Shown here piece after piece: positions 7,721-15,750 of a DNA stretch of 49,115 nucleotides. The DNA lies in NCBI RefSeq assembly GCF_018403285.1, contig NZ_BOSJ01000026.1, forward strand, positions 1 through 49,115. The letters are read 5' to 3'. The translations under genes and the position numbers were made by a program. The notes beneath the pieces are model-generated. The model was not told the origin of the DNA and did no database searches. It was given only the letters and a program-made list of their open reading frames with translations. The stretch comes from Paenibacillus sp. J45TS6. GTDB lineage: Bacteria; Bacillota; Bacilli; Paenibacillales; Paenibacillaceae. How positions within the stretch are numbered: position 1 is the stretch's first letter; the number at the start of each line of letters is the position of its first letter.

Positions 7721-8221
7721 TGTACGCAACCATTTTTTTAGAGGAGTAGTTCGCCGTCATAGCGTTTAAACCATATGTGTTCCTGGAGAACAAGGCAGCC
7801 CGTAAGGATGATTAAGATTTGAGGTGGCGTTCTCAAATCTTTTCCACCTAATCTTGTCGTTCGACATTTATTAAACTAACCTGCCCATTATATTAATGAA
7901 AAAAGCAGCCAATCGTTCGAGCGGCTGCTTCCTATTAGAGTCCCTTTTTCTGTTTTTATATTTTGAGGATTAATGATTTCCGATATCTCACAATCCTAAC
8001 CTGAAAAGCCACATTTTTAACGTCAAAAATCACATAAACATAAAAATGTGGTCTTAAATTAAAATATCGTAAAACAAGTTGTAATATCCCTAACTACATG
8101 CAAGCGCCGATACAATCATGAGTATAGTTTTTCTACTCCATATTCCCGCTATAAAAAAACCTTGAAATGTTATCCAAGGTTCTCTGTTAAAAGTCCAACG
8201 GATTGAGATACCTTCTTAAAT
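7721..8221. other. Non-coding stretch with competing hairpins
   Basis: No convincing gene. At 7814-7823/7832-7841 AAGATTTGAG pairs with CTCAAATCTT, while AGGTGG (7822-7827) could instead pair with CCACCT (7844-7849): mutually exclusive helices as in an attenuator. Further hairpins are AGCAGCC...GGCTGCT near 7903-7929, CCACATTTTT...AAAAATGTGG near 8012-8050 and AACCTTG...CAAGGTT near 8159-8182. The 7979-8025 part is repeated inverted at 14650-14700. Confidence 0.45.
7871..7899. repeat. IS-end-like relic, copy 2
   Basis: TTAAACTAACCTGCCC followed by ATTATATTAATGA matches the copy at 111-143 in the same orientation. With copy 1 it brackets the arsenic island. Confidence 0.45.
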
Positions 8222-8290
8222 CGAGGCTTGGTTAAAACCAAGCCTCGGCTGCAACCAGAGGACCTAAAAAAGGCGCCTCCCAATAACCAG
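8222..8290. repeat. GGCTTGG palindrome, partial copy of structured repeat
   Basis: CGAGGCTTGGTT and AACCAAGCCTCG form a 26-base palindrome (8222-8247). The sequence after it (CAACCAGA, then an A-run and AGG) matches 41607-41655 in the same orientation. It lies downstream of the YolD-like gene and may act as its terminator. Confidence 0.55.
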
Positions 8291-8328
8291 GAACACCCTT
8301 GATTTATTCATTTGTGTTATTCCTAAAT

Positions 8329-8661
8329 TCATATACGGGCCGATACAATTCTATCGAACGAAATCCATTCCCAGTCATCGTCATAATGGAATTTTATTTC
8401 CTTTCGGTACGTGTTGATTACAGAAACGAGTCCTGTCAACTCTTTAAATTCGTGTGGATCATACAACGTCAGAGTTACTTTAACATGGCCACGTAATGAC
8501 TCTGAAAGAGCAACCCCAATCATTTGCCATTCCTGCTCGTCGATGATCGGTTTTAATTTCAGATCAGTTTTGGACATATATTCATTGTACGCTTCTCGGT
8601 GCTCCGCAAGTATCATACGTGAAGACTCATACAAACCGTTATTGCTCAGTTTTTTTGACAC
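8329..8661 (-). CDS. YolD-like protein
   Basis: A 110-residue protein of the YolD-like family: the opening ESSRMILAEHREA, the central LKPIIDEQEWQMI and the C-terminal TGLVSVINTYRKEIKFHYDDDWEWISFDRIVSARI follow the family pattern. YolD-like genes usually pair with Y-family polymerase genes (UvrX) in SOS units on phages and plasmids, but no polymerase gene is present here. GTG 8661 is preceded by a GGGGG run. It follows the LexA-N-like gene by 11 bases, and the shared promoter carries an SOS box, so damage-induced expression is likely. Confidence 0.75.
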   Translation of the reverse strand: MSKKLSNNGLYESSRMILAEHREAYNEYMSKTDLKLKPIIDEQEWQMIGVALSESLRGHVKVTLTLYDPHEFKELTGLVSVINTYRKEIKFHYDDDWEWISFDRIVSARI

Positions 8662-8672
8662 ACCTCTGCCCC

Positions 8673-8951
8673 CTAATACTTGGTCCAGTAATCTAGATTG
8701 TCTGAAGGTTTGAACGCTTCACTTCTAAGCTGTTGTTCCCAACCTTGAAGTAATTTAATCGATTCCACTTGCCGCTTATCGTCCCAAATAATAAAGAGCT
8801 TATCTTCTAGACTAATTAACGTGTCGGTAATGTCTTTTTCAGACTTTCCAGTCGTTTTAATCATCAATTCTTGCATAGACGGAAACCGCCCTCGTCCAAC
8901 AGAATAGTTGTGTAATATCCGGTGTATCTTGCGTTCGGAATCATCCAGCAT
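8673..8951 (-). CDS. Small protein with LexA-N-like winged helix
   Basis: A 92-residue soluble protein. Residues 5-55 (ERKIHRILHNYSVG, then FPSMQELMIKTTGKSEKDI) resemble the N-terminal DNA-binding domain of LexA-type repressors, with no peptidase domain. ATG 8951 follows AAAGGA. It is the first gene of an SOS-boxed pair with the YolD-like gene. Its start region (ATGCTGGATGATTCC) is duplicated at 14620. The fold assignment rests on pattern only. Confidence 0.6.
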   Translation of the reverse strand: MLDDSERKIHRILHNYSVGRGRFPSMQELMIKTTGKSEKDITDTLISLEDKLFIIWDDKRQVESIKLLQGWEQQLRSEAFKPSDNLDYWTKY

Positions 8952-8993
8952 AGTATCCGTCCTTTCAGCATCTTCGTATATCTAATTATACGG

Positions 8994-9005
8994 GAACATA
9001 AGTTC
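8994..9005. promoter_or_regulatory. LexA (SOS) box upstream of the YolD unit
   Basis: GAACATAAGTTC matches the Gram-positive SOS box GAAC-N4-GTTC. It lies about 45 bases upstream of the first gene, within the expected promoter. Confidence 0.75.
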
Positions 9006-9021
9006 TTATTTCAATACATAA

Positions 9022-9053
9022 AAAAAAGCCAGCTTCTTTTTGCTAGCTTTTTG
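9022..9053. terminator. Intrinsic terminator
   Basis: AAAAAAGCCAGC pairs imperfectly with GCTAGCTTTTT. It lies between the SOS unit promoter and the resolvase gene end and is copied, inverted, near 14523-14550. Confidence 0.65.
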
Positions 9054-9254
9054 AAAGACCCAAAATAACGATGATTTTTATGTAGCTCACTCAGACCGAT
9101 TTAGAAGCATTTTTGTGGCCAGTTACCCATAAATGAAAATAAAAATCGTTTTAAACGGACGTGAGAGACCAGTTTTTGTTTGTACATTGATGAAAAACAA
9201 CCTTATGTTGAAATACTTAGAACATACTTCCACTATTGTTGATCGGCTGAATAT

Positions 9255-9860
9255 CTACAAAGTGGCTTCGTACTCCTTCACCTTTTTATAAAAGGTCGGC
9301 TTCTTCATATCGACCATATCCATAAATGCTACGGCTGTAATCTTTCCTGCCTTCCACTGCTTGTATAATTTGCCCCACTCTTCAGGTAATTCTAACTTAG
9401 GTCTTCCCAGATGTTTACCTTTAGCTTTAGCAACTGCAATACCTTCAGCCTGACGTTGTAGAAGAGTCTCACGTTCCTGCTGTGCAATGGATGTATAAAC
9501 CTCGATGATAATATTGTTTATCATATCGATAACCCATTCTTGACCTTCAGGAACGTCCTGCATAGTCGTGGGTAAATCAATAATCTTTACACGAATACCT
9601 TCATCCTTAAAGTATTGTAGATATTGTTTGATCTGTTCCTTGTTTCTTCCTAAACGATCTACAGACTTGATATAGAGTGTATCGCCTTTACGCATAGCCT
9701 TCAGCATATTTTGAAAACCTTCTCGTTCCATATCCTTACCTGATGCCTTATCACTATAAATATATTTATCATTCGTTACATATGGCTTCAATGCTTCATA
9801 CTGTCTGTCCAGGTGTTGTTCTTTAGTTGACACACGAGTGTACCCAAAATTAATTCCCAT
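9255..9860 (-). CDS. Serine recombinase (resolvase)
   Basis: A 201-residue resolvase/invertase. The catalytic serine lies in GYTRVSTKEQ (Ser11), with SVDRLGRN and the QQERETLLQRQAEGIAVAK helix of the dimer interface, and a C-terminal helix-turn-helix (AVAFMDMVDMKKPTFYKKVKEY). Length fits a small resolvase. No partner transposase is adjacent, and a res-like site lies directly upstream, so I infer resolution of plasmid multimers. It could also be a leftover of a lost Tn3-type element. Confidence 0.85.
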   Translation of the reverse strand: MGINFGYTRVSTKEQHLDRQYEALKPYVTNDKYIYSDKASGKDMEREGFQNMLKAMRKGDTLYIKSVDRLGRNKEQIKQYLQYFKDEGIRVKIIDLPTTMQDVPEGQEWVIDMINNIIIEVYTSIAQQERETLLQRQAEGIAVAKAKGKHLGRPKLELPEEWGKLYKQWKAGKITAVAFMDMVDMKKPTFYKKVKEYEATL

Positions 9861-9908
9861 TGTATCCCGACCACCAATCTATATCTCTTGTTGCTTTCAT
9901 TATAACCC

Positions 9909-10026
9909 TAAACGTCTATAAACAACAATTATTTTATAGACGTTTATAAAGGTTTATATGTCGTAATATATAGACCGAATAACACTACTTTGCTGACCGT
10001 CTATAATGGTGTACATTTATAGACGA
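9909..10026. promoter_or_regulatory. Candidate res site of the resolvase
   Basis: Inverted CGTCTATAA motifs recur: CGTCTATAAA (9913-9922) with TTATAGACG (9934-9942), a degenerate pair around 9957-9975, and CGTCTATAAT (9998-10007) with ATTTATAGACG (10015-10025). Three dimer subsites upstream of a resolvase gene match the usual res layout, and would also allow autoregulation. Confidence 0.75.
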
Positions 10027-10336
10027 AATTACTTTATTAAAAAGTTTAACGAAGATATTTAGATTCTTGTAACGATCATTTTTCATTACAAAATTCCATA
10101 TAACAAAATAAAAAAAGACAGAATCCGCTCTTTTAGTTAAAATGAAAGTTCATCCCTATAAAAAGGAACGTCTCTGAGAAAAGGTATCTTGGGTGCTAAA
10201 GTCCGTATTTTACAATGCTTCTTACTAGTTTACTTTTTCCTGGCTCTTTTTATGAATTATGAATAGTACCTTAAGATCTATGGGATGTATACTAGATTTA
10301 AACATAAAATAAATAATATAAAGGAGTACCTGTACA
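10027..10336 (+). other. Intergenic region with promoter of the SIR2-HerA operon
   Basis: AT-rich with no gene. A TATACT -10-like hexamer lies near 10287, about 50 bases before the TTG start; no strong -35 is evident. Nothing else is recognisable. Confidence 0.4.
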
Positions 10337-11530
10337 TTGAAAACAAAAGAAATTGATACAAATCATACAGATATATTAGTAGAGCAAAACACTCTAAATA
10401 TTTATCACTATCGTTTAGATAAAAATTTAAATGAAGGTAAATCTCTTGCCAAACAGAAAAATGAAATTTCTACTTTTCTAAAGCAACATTGTAGTAAAGC
10501 AGAGAATTTAAATTTTTTAATTGGTTCAGGTTGTTCATTGCCGGCTATTCCATTAATGGGACAAACATTTATGAGGATAAAAGATGATTTTTCTAATGAA
10601 TTAGCTAACTCTTTAGGTGGTCCCTACTCGGAAAATAAAGATATTGAAGGATTTTTAAATTTCCTTAAAAATAAGATAACCGTCTTAGAAACTGAAGATA
10701 GTGATAGTACAAGTACTCATAAAAAGGCTTTTGATTTGACAAAAAAAGAATTACTGCGATCAATTGATTTGACATATTCTAAAGATACAGAGGATTCGGA
10801 CTTAAATACCACACTTGAAAATTATTTGAATTTTTATGACCGTTTATTTAAGTTAAGAGAATTTAACAAACAATCATCACCAATTAATATCTTTACTACA
10901 AATTATGATTTATTTAATGAAGTATCAATGGAAGAATCAGATGTTCATTATACTAATGGTTTTCAAGGTTCTGTTTTTCGAATTTTTAACCCTTCTGCCT
11001 TCAATTTAAGATTAGTTGATGCGGAGAATAGATATAAAGACAAGTGGAATGCTATTCGGCGTTATGTGAAATTATATAAAATTCACGGTTCGATTGATTG
11101 GAAATTTGATAAGTCTCTTAATGCAATAAGACAAACTGCATTTAATATGGATGATGATCCTTCAAATGTGTTGATTTACCCTACAGTACATAAACATTTC
11201 GAAACACAACAAAGTCCTTACTCCGAATTATTTAGGGAATTTTCATTAAACTTACAAAGAAAAAATTCAACAATGATTATTATAGGATATGGATTCCCAG
11301 ATGCGCATATCAATCATCTTATTTCTCAATCATTAAATAATGAAGATTTTACTCTCATTATTTTTGGAGACAGAAATGAAATGAATGCTCGAGATTTTCT
11401 AGAGCAGCATAAGAGCAAGCACAACTTGCATTTTATTGGTGGTAGCTTGGAGAAAGAGAATGATGCTCATTTTTTCACAAATGTTATTGATTATTTAGGG
11501 GATGAAACAGAAAATGCAGATGCGGAATAG
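10337..11530 (+). CDS. SIR2-domain effector of a SIR2-HerA defence pair
   Basis: A 397-residue protein with an N-terminal SIR2-like NAD-binding fold: GSGCSLPA at residues 63-70, FTTNYD (Asn189 and Asp191), KIHGSIDW (His250) and IIGYGFPDAHIN near 316-326. In characterised SIR2-HerA anti-phage systems the SIR2 protein degrades NAD+ when infection is sensed and assembles with a HerA hexamer. The TTG start is set by AAGGAG ten bases upstream. Low GC against the plasmid backbone suggests transfer. The pair overlaps, with the herA-like start inside this gene. Confidence 0.85.
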   Translation: MKTKEIDTNHTDILVEQNTLNIYHYRLDKNLNEGKSLAKQKNEISTFLKQHCSKAENLNFLIGSGCSLPAIPLMGQTFMRIKDDFSNELANSLGGPYSENKDIEGFLNFLKNKITVLETEDSDSTSTHKKAFDLTKKELLRSIDLTYSKDTEDSDLNTTLENYLNFYDRLFKLREFNKQSSPINIFTTNYDLFNEVSMEESDVHYTNGFQGSVFRIFNPSAFNLRLVDAENRYKDKWNAIRRYVKLYKIHGSIDWKFDKSLNAIRQTAFNMDDDPSNVLIYPTVHKHFETQQSPYSELFREFSLNLQRKNSTMIIIGYGFPDAHINHLISQSLNNEDFTLIIFGDRNEMNARDFLEQHKSKHNLHFIGGSLEKENDAHFFTNVIDYLGDETENADAE

Positions 11531-13343
11531 TATAGGTATTGTTAACAAAGTTTATCCTCAAAAAATATCTATTGAAATACATGATACAAACAGTCTAAAT
11601 TACAATCATCTTGGTGACATTTACACTTGTGATGGAATTAACACTTTTGTCACTATACACAAGACATTTCAACATAAGTTTATATATCAGATCATCAGCT
11701 TAGCCGAAATGGAGAAACCTTATAATCAATTAGATGAAGACTCAAGATTTTTTAACAAAGCTATTTTTGAAGCTGTACCTTTAGGCGAAATAAAAAAGAA
11801 CATTTTTACTTTTGGTTTAACAAGATTTCCAATGATAAATGATGATGTATACTTAACGTCTCATCAAGATATGCAAGAAATCTTTAATCCTTTGGCAAAT
11901 GAAACAGTTCAAAATTTCTCTATTATGTTGGGTTCTCTAGCAGGTAACGAGGGCTTTATGCCAAGTATCTCAATTGATAAGTTGTTATCAAATCATATGA
12001 GTATTTTGGGGAATACTGGATCGGGCAAGTCTACGACCATTAGGAAATTGTTTAATGACATTATAGAATCAACAAATAAGGCTGCTATTGATATAAATTC
12101 GGCTAATTTCTTGTTTTTTGATATACATGATGAATACCATGGGTTCCCAGAAGATTATTCTACTACTTATGATGTAACAGACGAACTATGTATACCTCTG
12201 GAAACGTTAACATCTGATGACTGGATTAACCTTGTTCAGCCCTCTTCAGCCGTACAGTTGCCTGTTTTATTAAGCGGAATTAGATTAGCTAATTTATTAG
12301 AAACAAATGAATCCGGAATTTGCAATTGGATCAAAGTTTATTGTGCCTTAGAGTTATATAATAACGTTTCTACAGAAGTAGTAGGTAAAAGAACTAAAAT
12401 TGTATCATTACTTAGTGGAGTTGTTGATGCTGATATAAAATCTTCATTAGCTCTATACAATTCACAATTTGGAAATTTGGCCCCTGCGGCTGAGACGAAT
12501 TTTAAAGAATCTTTAAAATTCTATATTAAGAATCAATCCAGTTATGAATATGAACAGTGTAAAGAACATGTTCAATCTCTCATAGAACAGTCAAACATGA
12601 GCTTCAAAGATCTAGCAAATCTAGAGCTTGGTTTAGATTTAACTTTCTTATTTGAAGAAAGTAAAGGAAATAATCAAATAAGATCCTATTGTTCGACATT
12701 AATGACCCGGATAAATAATATTATCAGCACATATTCTAGAACTTTATTTGCTGCAGACGAAGCTAAACTCGATAGATTTAATTCACTGAAAAGTTTTAAT
12801 AAAGGATTTACAATATTAAAAGTAGGGAATCTGGAAGATAACGACCTTCTCTTTTTTACAGGTTACTTTCTTAGAACTATTTATAACATACAAAAAGAGC
12901 AAAAATCTGATTTATCAGCTGAAAAGAAAATCTTTCATTTTATATTCGATGAAGCGCATAAGTACATTACAGAAAACAGCTTAGAAAATACGAAATCATT
13001 AAAAATCTTTGAACAAATTGCAAAAGAAGGTAGAAAATTCGGAGTATTCATGATCTTAGCTAGTCAAAGACCAGGTGAACTTTCGAAAACTGTATTATCT
13101 CAATGTAATAATTTTATATTGCATCGTATTCGTAATAACATAGATCTAGAGCAAATGAGAAAAAGCATTCCTTATATTAACGATTCACAATTGGTTCGTC
13201 TATCTTTTCTTACCACCGGATCTGCTTTATTGGTCGGTGATGCATTTTCTATCCCAATGGAAATAATCATTGACGGTAAAAAGTTTGGAGAACAGTCAAG
13301 AACAAATCTTCCTTCCTCAATATGGAGAGCAGTTTCCAACTAA
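11514..13343 (+). CDS. HerA-like ATPase of a SIR2-HerA defence pair
   Basis: A HerA/DUF87-type DNA-translocase ATPase of about 609 residues. Counting from the first possible ATG (11502), the N-terminal HAS-barrel-like domain spans about 1-150, Walker A GNTGSGKS lies at 170-177, Walker B FHFIFDEAH at 478-486, and an ASQRPGELSKTVLSQC sensor segment follows. Three ATGs (11502, 11514, 11520) are possible; the GGGG at 11498-11501 favours the second, giving a 17-base overlap with the SIR2 gene and suggesting translational coupling. The partner domain order matches published SIR2-HerA pairs. Confidence 0.85.
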   Translation: MQMRNSIGIVNKVYPQKISIEIHDTNSLNYNHLGDIYTCDGINTFVTIHKTFQHKFIYQIISLAEMEKPYNQLDEDSRFFNKAIFEAVPLGEIKKNIFTFGLTRFPMINDDVYLTSHQDMQEIFNPLANETVQNFSIMLGSLAGNEGFMPSISIDKLLSNHMSILGNTGSGKSTTIRKLFNDIIESTNKAAIDINSANFLFFDIHDEYHGFPEDYSTTYDVTDELCIPLETLTSDDWINLVQPSSAVQLPVLLSGIRLANLLETNESGICNWIKVYCALELYNNVSTEVVGKRTKIVSLLSGVVDADIKSSLALYNSQFGNLAPAAETNFKESLKFYIKNQSSYEYEQCKEHVQSLIEQSNMSFKDLANLELGLDLTFLFEESKGNNQIRSYCSTLMTRINNIISTYSRTLFAADEAKLDRFNSLKSFNKGFTILKVGNLEDNDLLFFTGYFLRTIYNIQKEQKSDLSAEKKIFHFIFDEAHKYITENSLENTKSLKIFEQIAKEGRKFGVFMILASQRPGELSKTVLSQCNNFILHRIRNNIDLEQMRKSIPYINDSQLVRLSFLTTGSALLVGDAFSIPMEIIIDGKKFGEQSRTNLPSSIWRAVSN

Positions 13344-13358
13344 ATTTCTCTACAACAC

Positions 13359-13392
13359 ATGAAAATAAGAAGAATTAATTCCTTATTTTCAT
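13359..13392 (+). terminator. Terminator after the defence operon
   Basis: ATGAAAATAAG pairs with CTTATTTTCAT across a 12-base loop, followed by TTGTTTTC, just after the herA-like stop. Confidence 0.7.
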
Positions 13393-13667
13393 TTGTTTTC
13401 CTAGATCTCAAACCCTCCTAAGTACGATCTGTTAAGTTGTTAAATATTATACAATTTAAAACCACATGTAGTTCTATTTATATAAACCACTAGTGATTAT
13501 ACAAATAGAACTATAGAACTCCATTCAGAAACTGCTCGAAACAGGGGAATGATACCAAGTCTACCCTTAGTAAACAACCAATCCGTATAAAAGACAACGA
13601 CAATGAACCGATATCCTATATACTTAATACTTAGTTGTCTGGAAATATTTTATAAAGTATTATTAAG
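13393..13667. other. Intergenic stretch with one hairpin
   Basis: No gene seen. AGTTCTATTT (13470-13479) pairs with AAATAGAACT (13503-13512), a long-loop inverted repeat. Otherwise featureless and AT-rich. Confidence 0.35.
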
Positions 13668-13829
13668 ATGAAATTTTTAAGAATGATGGGTTGGGTTTGT
13701 ATATCTTTTATTATGGTGTTTATTTCTTGGAGGAAATTAGGCGAAGTATCAAAAGTGGTAGATATAGATGAGACTAAAGCAAAATATTATATGGCTGTGT
13801 TCTTGTTTATTTGTTTTTGCACTATATAA
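13668..13829 (+). CDS. Possible 53-residue membrane peptide
   Basis: MKFLRMMGWVCISFIMVF opens a short reading frame with two hydrophobic segments flanking a polar middle (SWRKLGEVSKVVDIDETKAK). It overlaps the end of the convergent minus-strand gene by eight bases. The ribosome site (TATTAAG) is weak, so the call is tentative. Confidence 0.35.
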   Translation: MKFLRMMGWVCISFIMVFISWRKLGEVSKVVDIDETKAKYYMAVFLFICFCTI

Positions 13830-14040
13830 AAAAAGATGTAATGAAAATACCTAAAATCGCTAGAGATGCTACCAAATTCAGAATTATTTCCCACCTTGTC
13901 TCAACATTCCGATTCATATTAAATAATGTTGACGCTTGATAAATGGTCAAAACGATTGTAATTATAGCCAAGGTAAGACTATCATCCCATAATCTATATA
14001 CTGTATAGCCTCCGAGAATAGTAAAAATAAACCCCAACAT
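13822..14040 (-). CDS. Small membrane protein, unknown function
   Basis: A 72-residue protein with three hydrophobic stretches (FIFTILGGYTVY, LAIITIVLTIY and ASLAILGIFITSFFI) separated by short polar loops. ATG 14040 follows GTAGGGGT. I do not recognise a family. Similar small membrane proteins cluster in the next 3 kb. Confidence 0.5.
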   Translation of the reverse strand: MLGFIFTILGGYTVYRLWDDSLTLAIITIVLTIYQASTLFNMNRNVETRWEIILNLVASLAILGIFITSFFI

Positions 14041-14138
14041 TTTTACCCCTACTTTCCTTATATAGTAATGATTGAGAACAGGATATAGTCTATCATATCC
14101 AAAAATTGGTGCATAGTGGTAAATTTTCTATTTGGGTT

Positions 14139-14440
14139 GCTTGGTTTAAACCAAGCCTCAGTGAAGAGTAGTTTCCCGGATCTTAAATGAGCTTTTAGCT
14201 TCGTTTCAGCTGAGGTGCTTATACGAAGTGGTGAAAAGAGTCAAATAGAAGAGATTTAGACATTAGGGCTGATGCTAGCAGCTCTAATGCGGCAAGATCG
14301 GCCACCTAAGAGTCGCTGTGCACCGCTGCGGGGTTAGAGCGCCTAACCGGTGTAAAGCATTCCGGATAAGGCGCTCTATGTTCCTGTCCCTCGCTTTACA
14401 ACCCGCACGGAGCTAAGATTAAGGGCGCTTTGATGGGAAA
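14139..14440. repeat. Structured ~300-base element, copy A
   Basis: This non-coding block has an inverted counterpart at 41290-41626. It starts with a perfect palindrome (GCTTGGTTTAAACCAAGC, 14139-14156) and contains GTTTCAGCTG-AGGTGCTTAT, TTAGGGCTGATGCTA, GCGGCAAGA, GCACCGCTGC, and a strong stem AGAGCGCC (14336-14343) with GGCGCTCT (14370-14377) that encloses CCGG/CCGG. It ends with TCGCTTTACA-CCCGCACGGAGC and AAGGGCGCTTTGATG. GC content exceeds that of the neighbours. Conserved stems and no frame suggest a structured RNA or a DNA site. Confidence 0.7.
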
Positions 14441-14565
14441 TCAGGGATGGCATGGCTGCATCATGTCCGCTCCGCGTTGCTTTGCTCCCATCAAGCAGCT
14501 CATGCATTTCGGATCCTTCAATAAGCTAGCAAAAGAAGCTGCTATTTTTTTGTGTGTTTAAATAA
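14441..14565. other. Junction holding shared fragments
   Basis: Positions 14483-14506 match 44479-44502 exactly as a 24-base inverted repeat. The following GCTAGC-AAAAGAAGCTG segment (from 14524) is an inverted copy of the terminator near 9022-9053. No gene. Confidence 0.5.
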
Positions 14566-14577
14566 GAACCTATGTTC
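14566..14577. promoter_or_regulatory. Second LexA (SOS) box
   Basis: GAACCTATGTTC fits GAAC-N4-GTTC and sits 43 bases before the ORF at 14620. Surrounding bases (AAATAAGAAC, then ATACGAA.ATGC) duplicate the promoter at 8960-9010 in inverted orientation. Confidence 0.65.
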
Positions 14578-14619
14578 CTTTATGATTAGTTATACGAAAA
14601 TGCGAAGAGAGCGGATCAT

Positions 14620-14820
14620 ATGTTGGATTATTCTAAATGTAAGAAGAGTTTAACGCTAAAAATGTGGCTTTTCAGGTTAGGATTTAGAGATATCTCAATC
14701 ATGATGATTAATTCCAAATATAAAACAGAAAAAGGGACTCTAATAGAAGCAGCCGCTTACGATTTGCTGACGGGTAGGATAACTTCAACAAAAATCGAAT
14801 CAGTAAAGAATAAAATGTAA
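14620..14820 (+). pseudogene. Chimeric relic of the SOS unit
   Basis: A 66-residue frame that begins MLDYSKCKK, related to the MLDDSERK start of the gene at 8673-8951, then switches at about 14650 to sequence matching the reverse complement of 7979-8025, which is non-coding in the other copy. The promoter with SOS box is duplicated too. The remaining C-terminal part (YKTEKGTLIEAAAYDLLTGRITSTKIESVKNKM) is not recognised. I read it as a deletion product of a duplicated SOS unit; it may still be expressed. Confidence 0.55.
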
Positions 14821-14849
14821 ATGTAATTTAAGGTAGGGGGAATGTGAAC

Positions 14850-15074
14850 GTGAGCATGATTGGTTTTTTCTTAACAAAGAAACAAAAATGCATTAGCTGT
14901 GGTCAAGTATCAGGTAAGGGCGGGCAATGGGAACCTATTGGATTAATGAATGGACCGGTCTGGATGTGCACCATCTGTGGAGCCGGGGTAAGATTGGGTT
15001 ATTTTTCTGACACAGTGTTATCTAAAGAAACAGTACAGAATATGTTGAAATACCGGGATTCAAAACTTGGATAA
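14850..15074 (+). CDS. Small zinc-ribbon-like protein
   Basis: About 74 residues with two CxxC pairs: KCISCGQVSG near residue 14 and MCTICGAG near residue 40, a likely zinc ribbon. GTG 14850 best fits the AAGGTAGGGGG site nine bases upstream; GTG 14844 and ATG 14856 are alternatives. Family unknown. Confidence 0.5.
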   Translation: MSMIGFFLTKKQKCISCGQVSGKGGQWEPIGLMNGPVWMCTICGAGVRLGYFSDTVLSKETVQNMLKYRDSKLG

Positions 15075-15145
15075 GTAATTTCTTGCTACTTACTTAGGGA
15101 GCTGGCAAAATTCTAACTAAAATCATAACACTGGGAGGCACTATC

Positions 15146-15403
15146 TTGGATCCGACAAATAGCGTTGAAAAGTCTGTGAAAAAATCCAACAAACTATCTG
15201 ACTGGGCATTAGGGATAGGTGTTGTTTCTATATTCTTGTATTTTATTGGAATAATTCCGGTAATCGGAATTATAGTATCAATTATTGCCATAATGAAGCA
15301 TAACAATAAGACCCACTCTGGATTGGTAAAAGGAATCATTGGGCTTATTTTGAACATCTTATACTTAATTGTTAACGCATACAATAACGGTCATATTGGG
15401 TGA
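15146..15403 (+). CDS. DUF4190-like small membrane protein
   Basis: An 85-residue protein with two hydrophobic segments. ALGIGVVSIFLYFIGIIPVIGIIVSII is followed by MKHNNKTHSGLVKGIIGLILNILYLIV, the pattern of DUF4190 proteins. TTG 15146 lies behind GGGAGG. It overlaps the next gene by four bases. Confidence 0.55.
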   Translation: MDPTNSVEKSVKKSNKLSDWALGIGVVSIFLYFIGIIPVIGIIVSIIAIMKHNNKTHSGLVKGIIGLILNILYLIVNAYNNGHIG

Positions 15404-15717
15404 TGTTATATATGAAAGAATGGATTAAGATTGCATTGATCGTGGTCATTTTTTTGGGGATTCTCAAACAACCTTATGAATATTATGAGTTTCTTCGAGT
15501 CTTTGTTTTTGTTGCTTCTGTATATCTAACAATTGAGAAATTCAGAAAACAAATGAAAAATGGATATGGATATGGATATTTAAGTATTGCTGTATTATTT
15601 AATCCTATTACTCCAATCAATTTCACCAGAGATACTTGGATACTAATTGACATGTTAGTTTTAGTTTCGTTGGCGATTAGTTTAGGGGCTGATAAGGGAG
15701 ATTCATCAAACCAATGA
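15403..15717 (+). CDS. DUF6804-like membrane protein
   Basis: About 104 residues with three hydrophobic segments. The LKQPYEYYEFLRVFVFVAS block and the VLFNPITPINFTRDTWILID block are typical of DUF6804. The ATG at 15403 overlaps the previous stop; ATG 15412 is the alternative. Function unknown. Confidence 0.5.
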   Translation: MLYMKEWIKIALIVVIFLGILKQPYEYYEFLRVFVFVASVYLTIEKFRKQMKNGYGYGYLSIAVLFNPITPINFTRDTWILIDMLVLVSLAISLGADKGDSSNQ

Positions 15718-15750
15718 TTAGTGTAAAAAAACATAATCATTTTCAAATTT

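Noticed and set aside
9255-9860. Resolvase as part of a complete Tn3-type transposon
   Set aside because: No transposase gene or terminal inverted repeats were found around it.
10337-11530. Metabolic sirtuin deacetylase
   Set aside because: The four-cysteine zinc module of classical sirtuins is absent and the gene is coupled to a herA-like gene, which fits the defence family.
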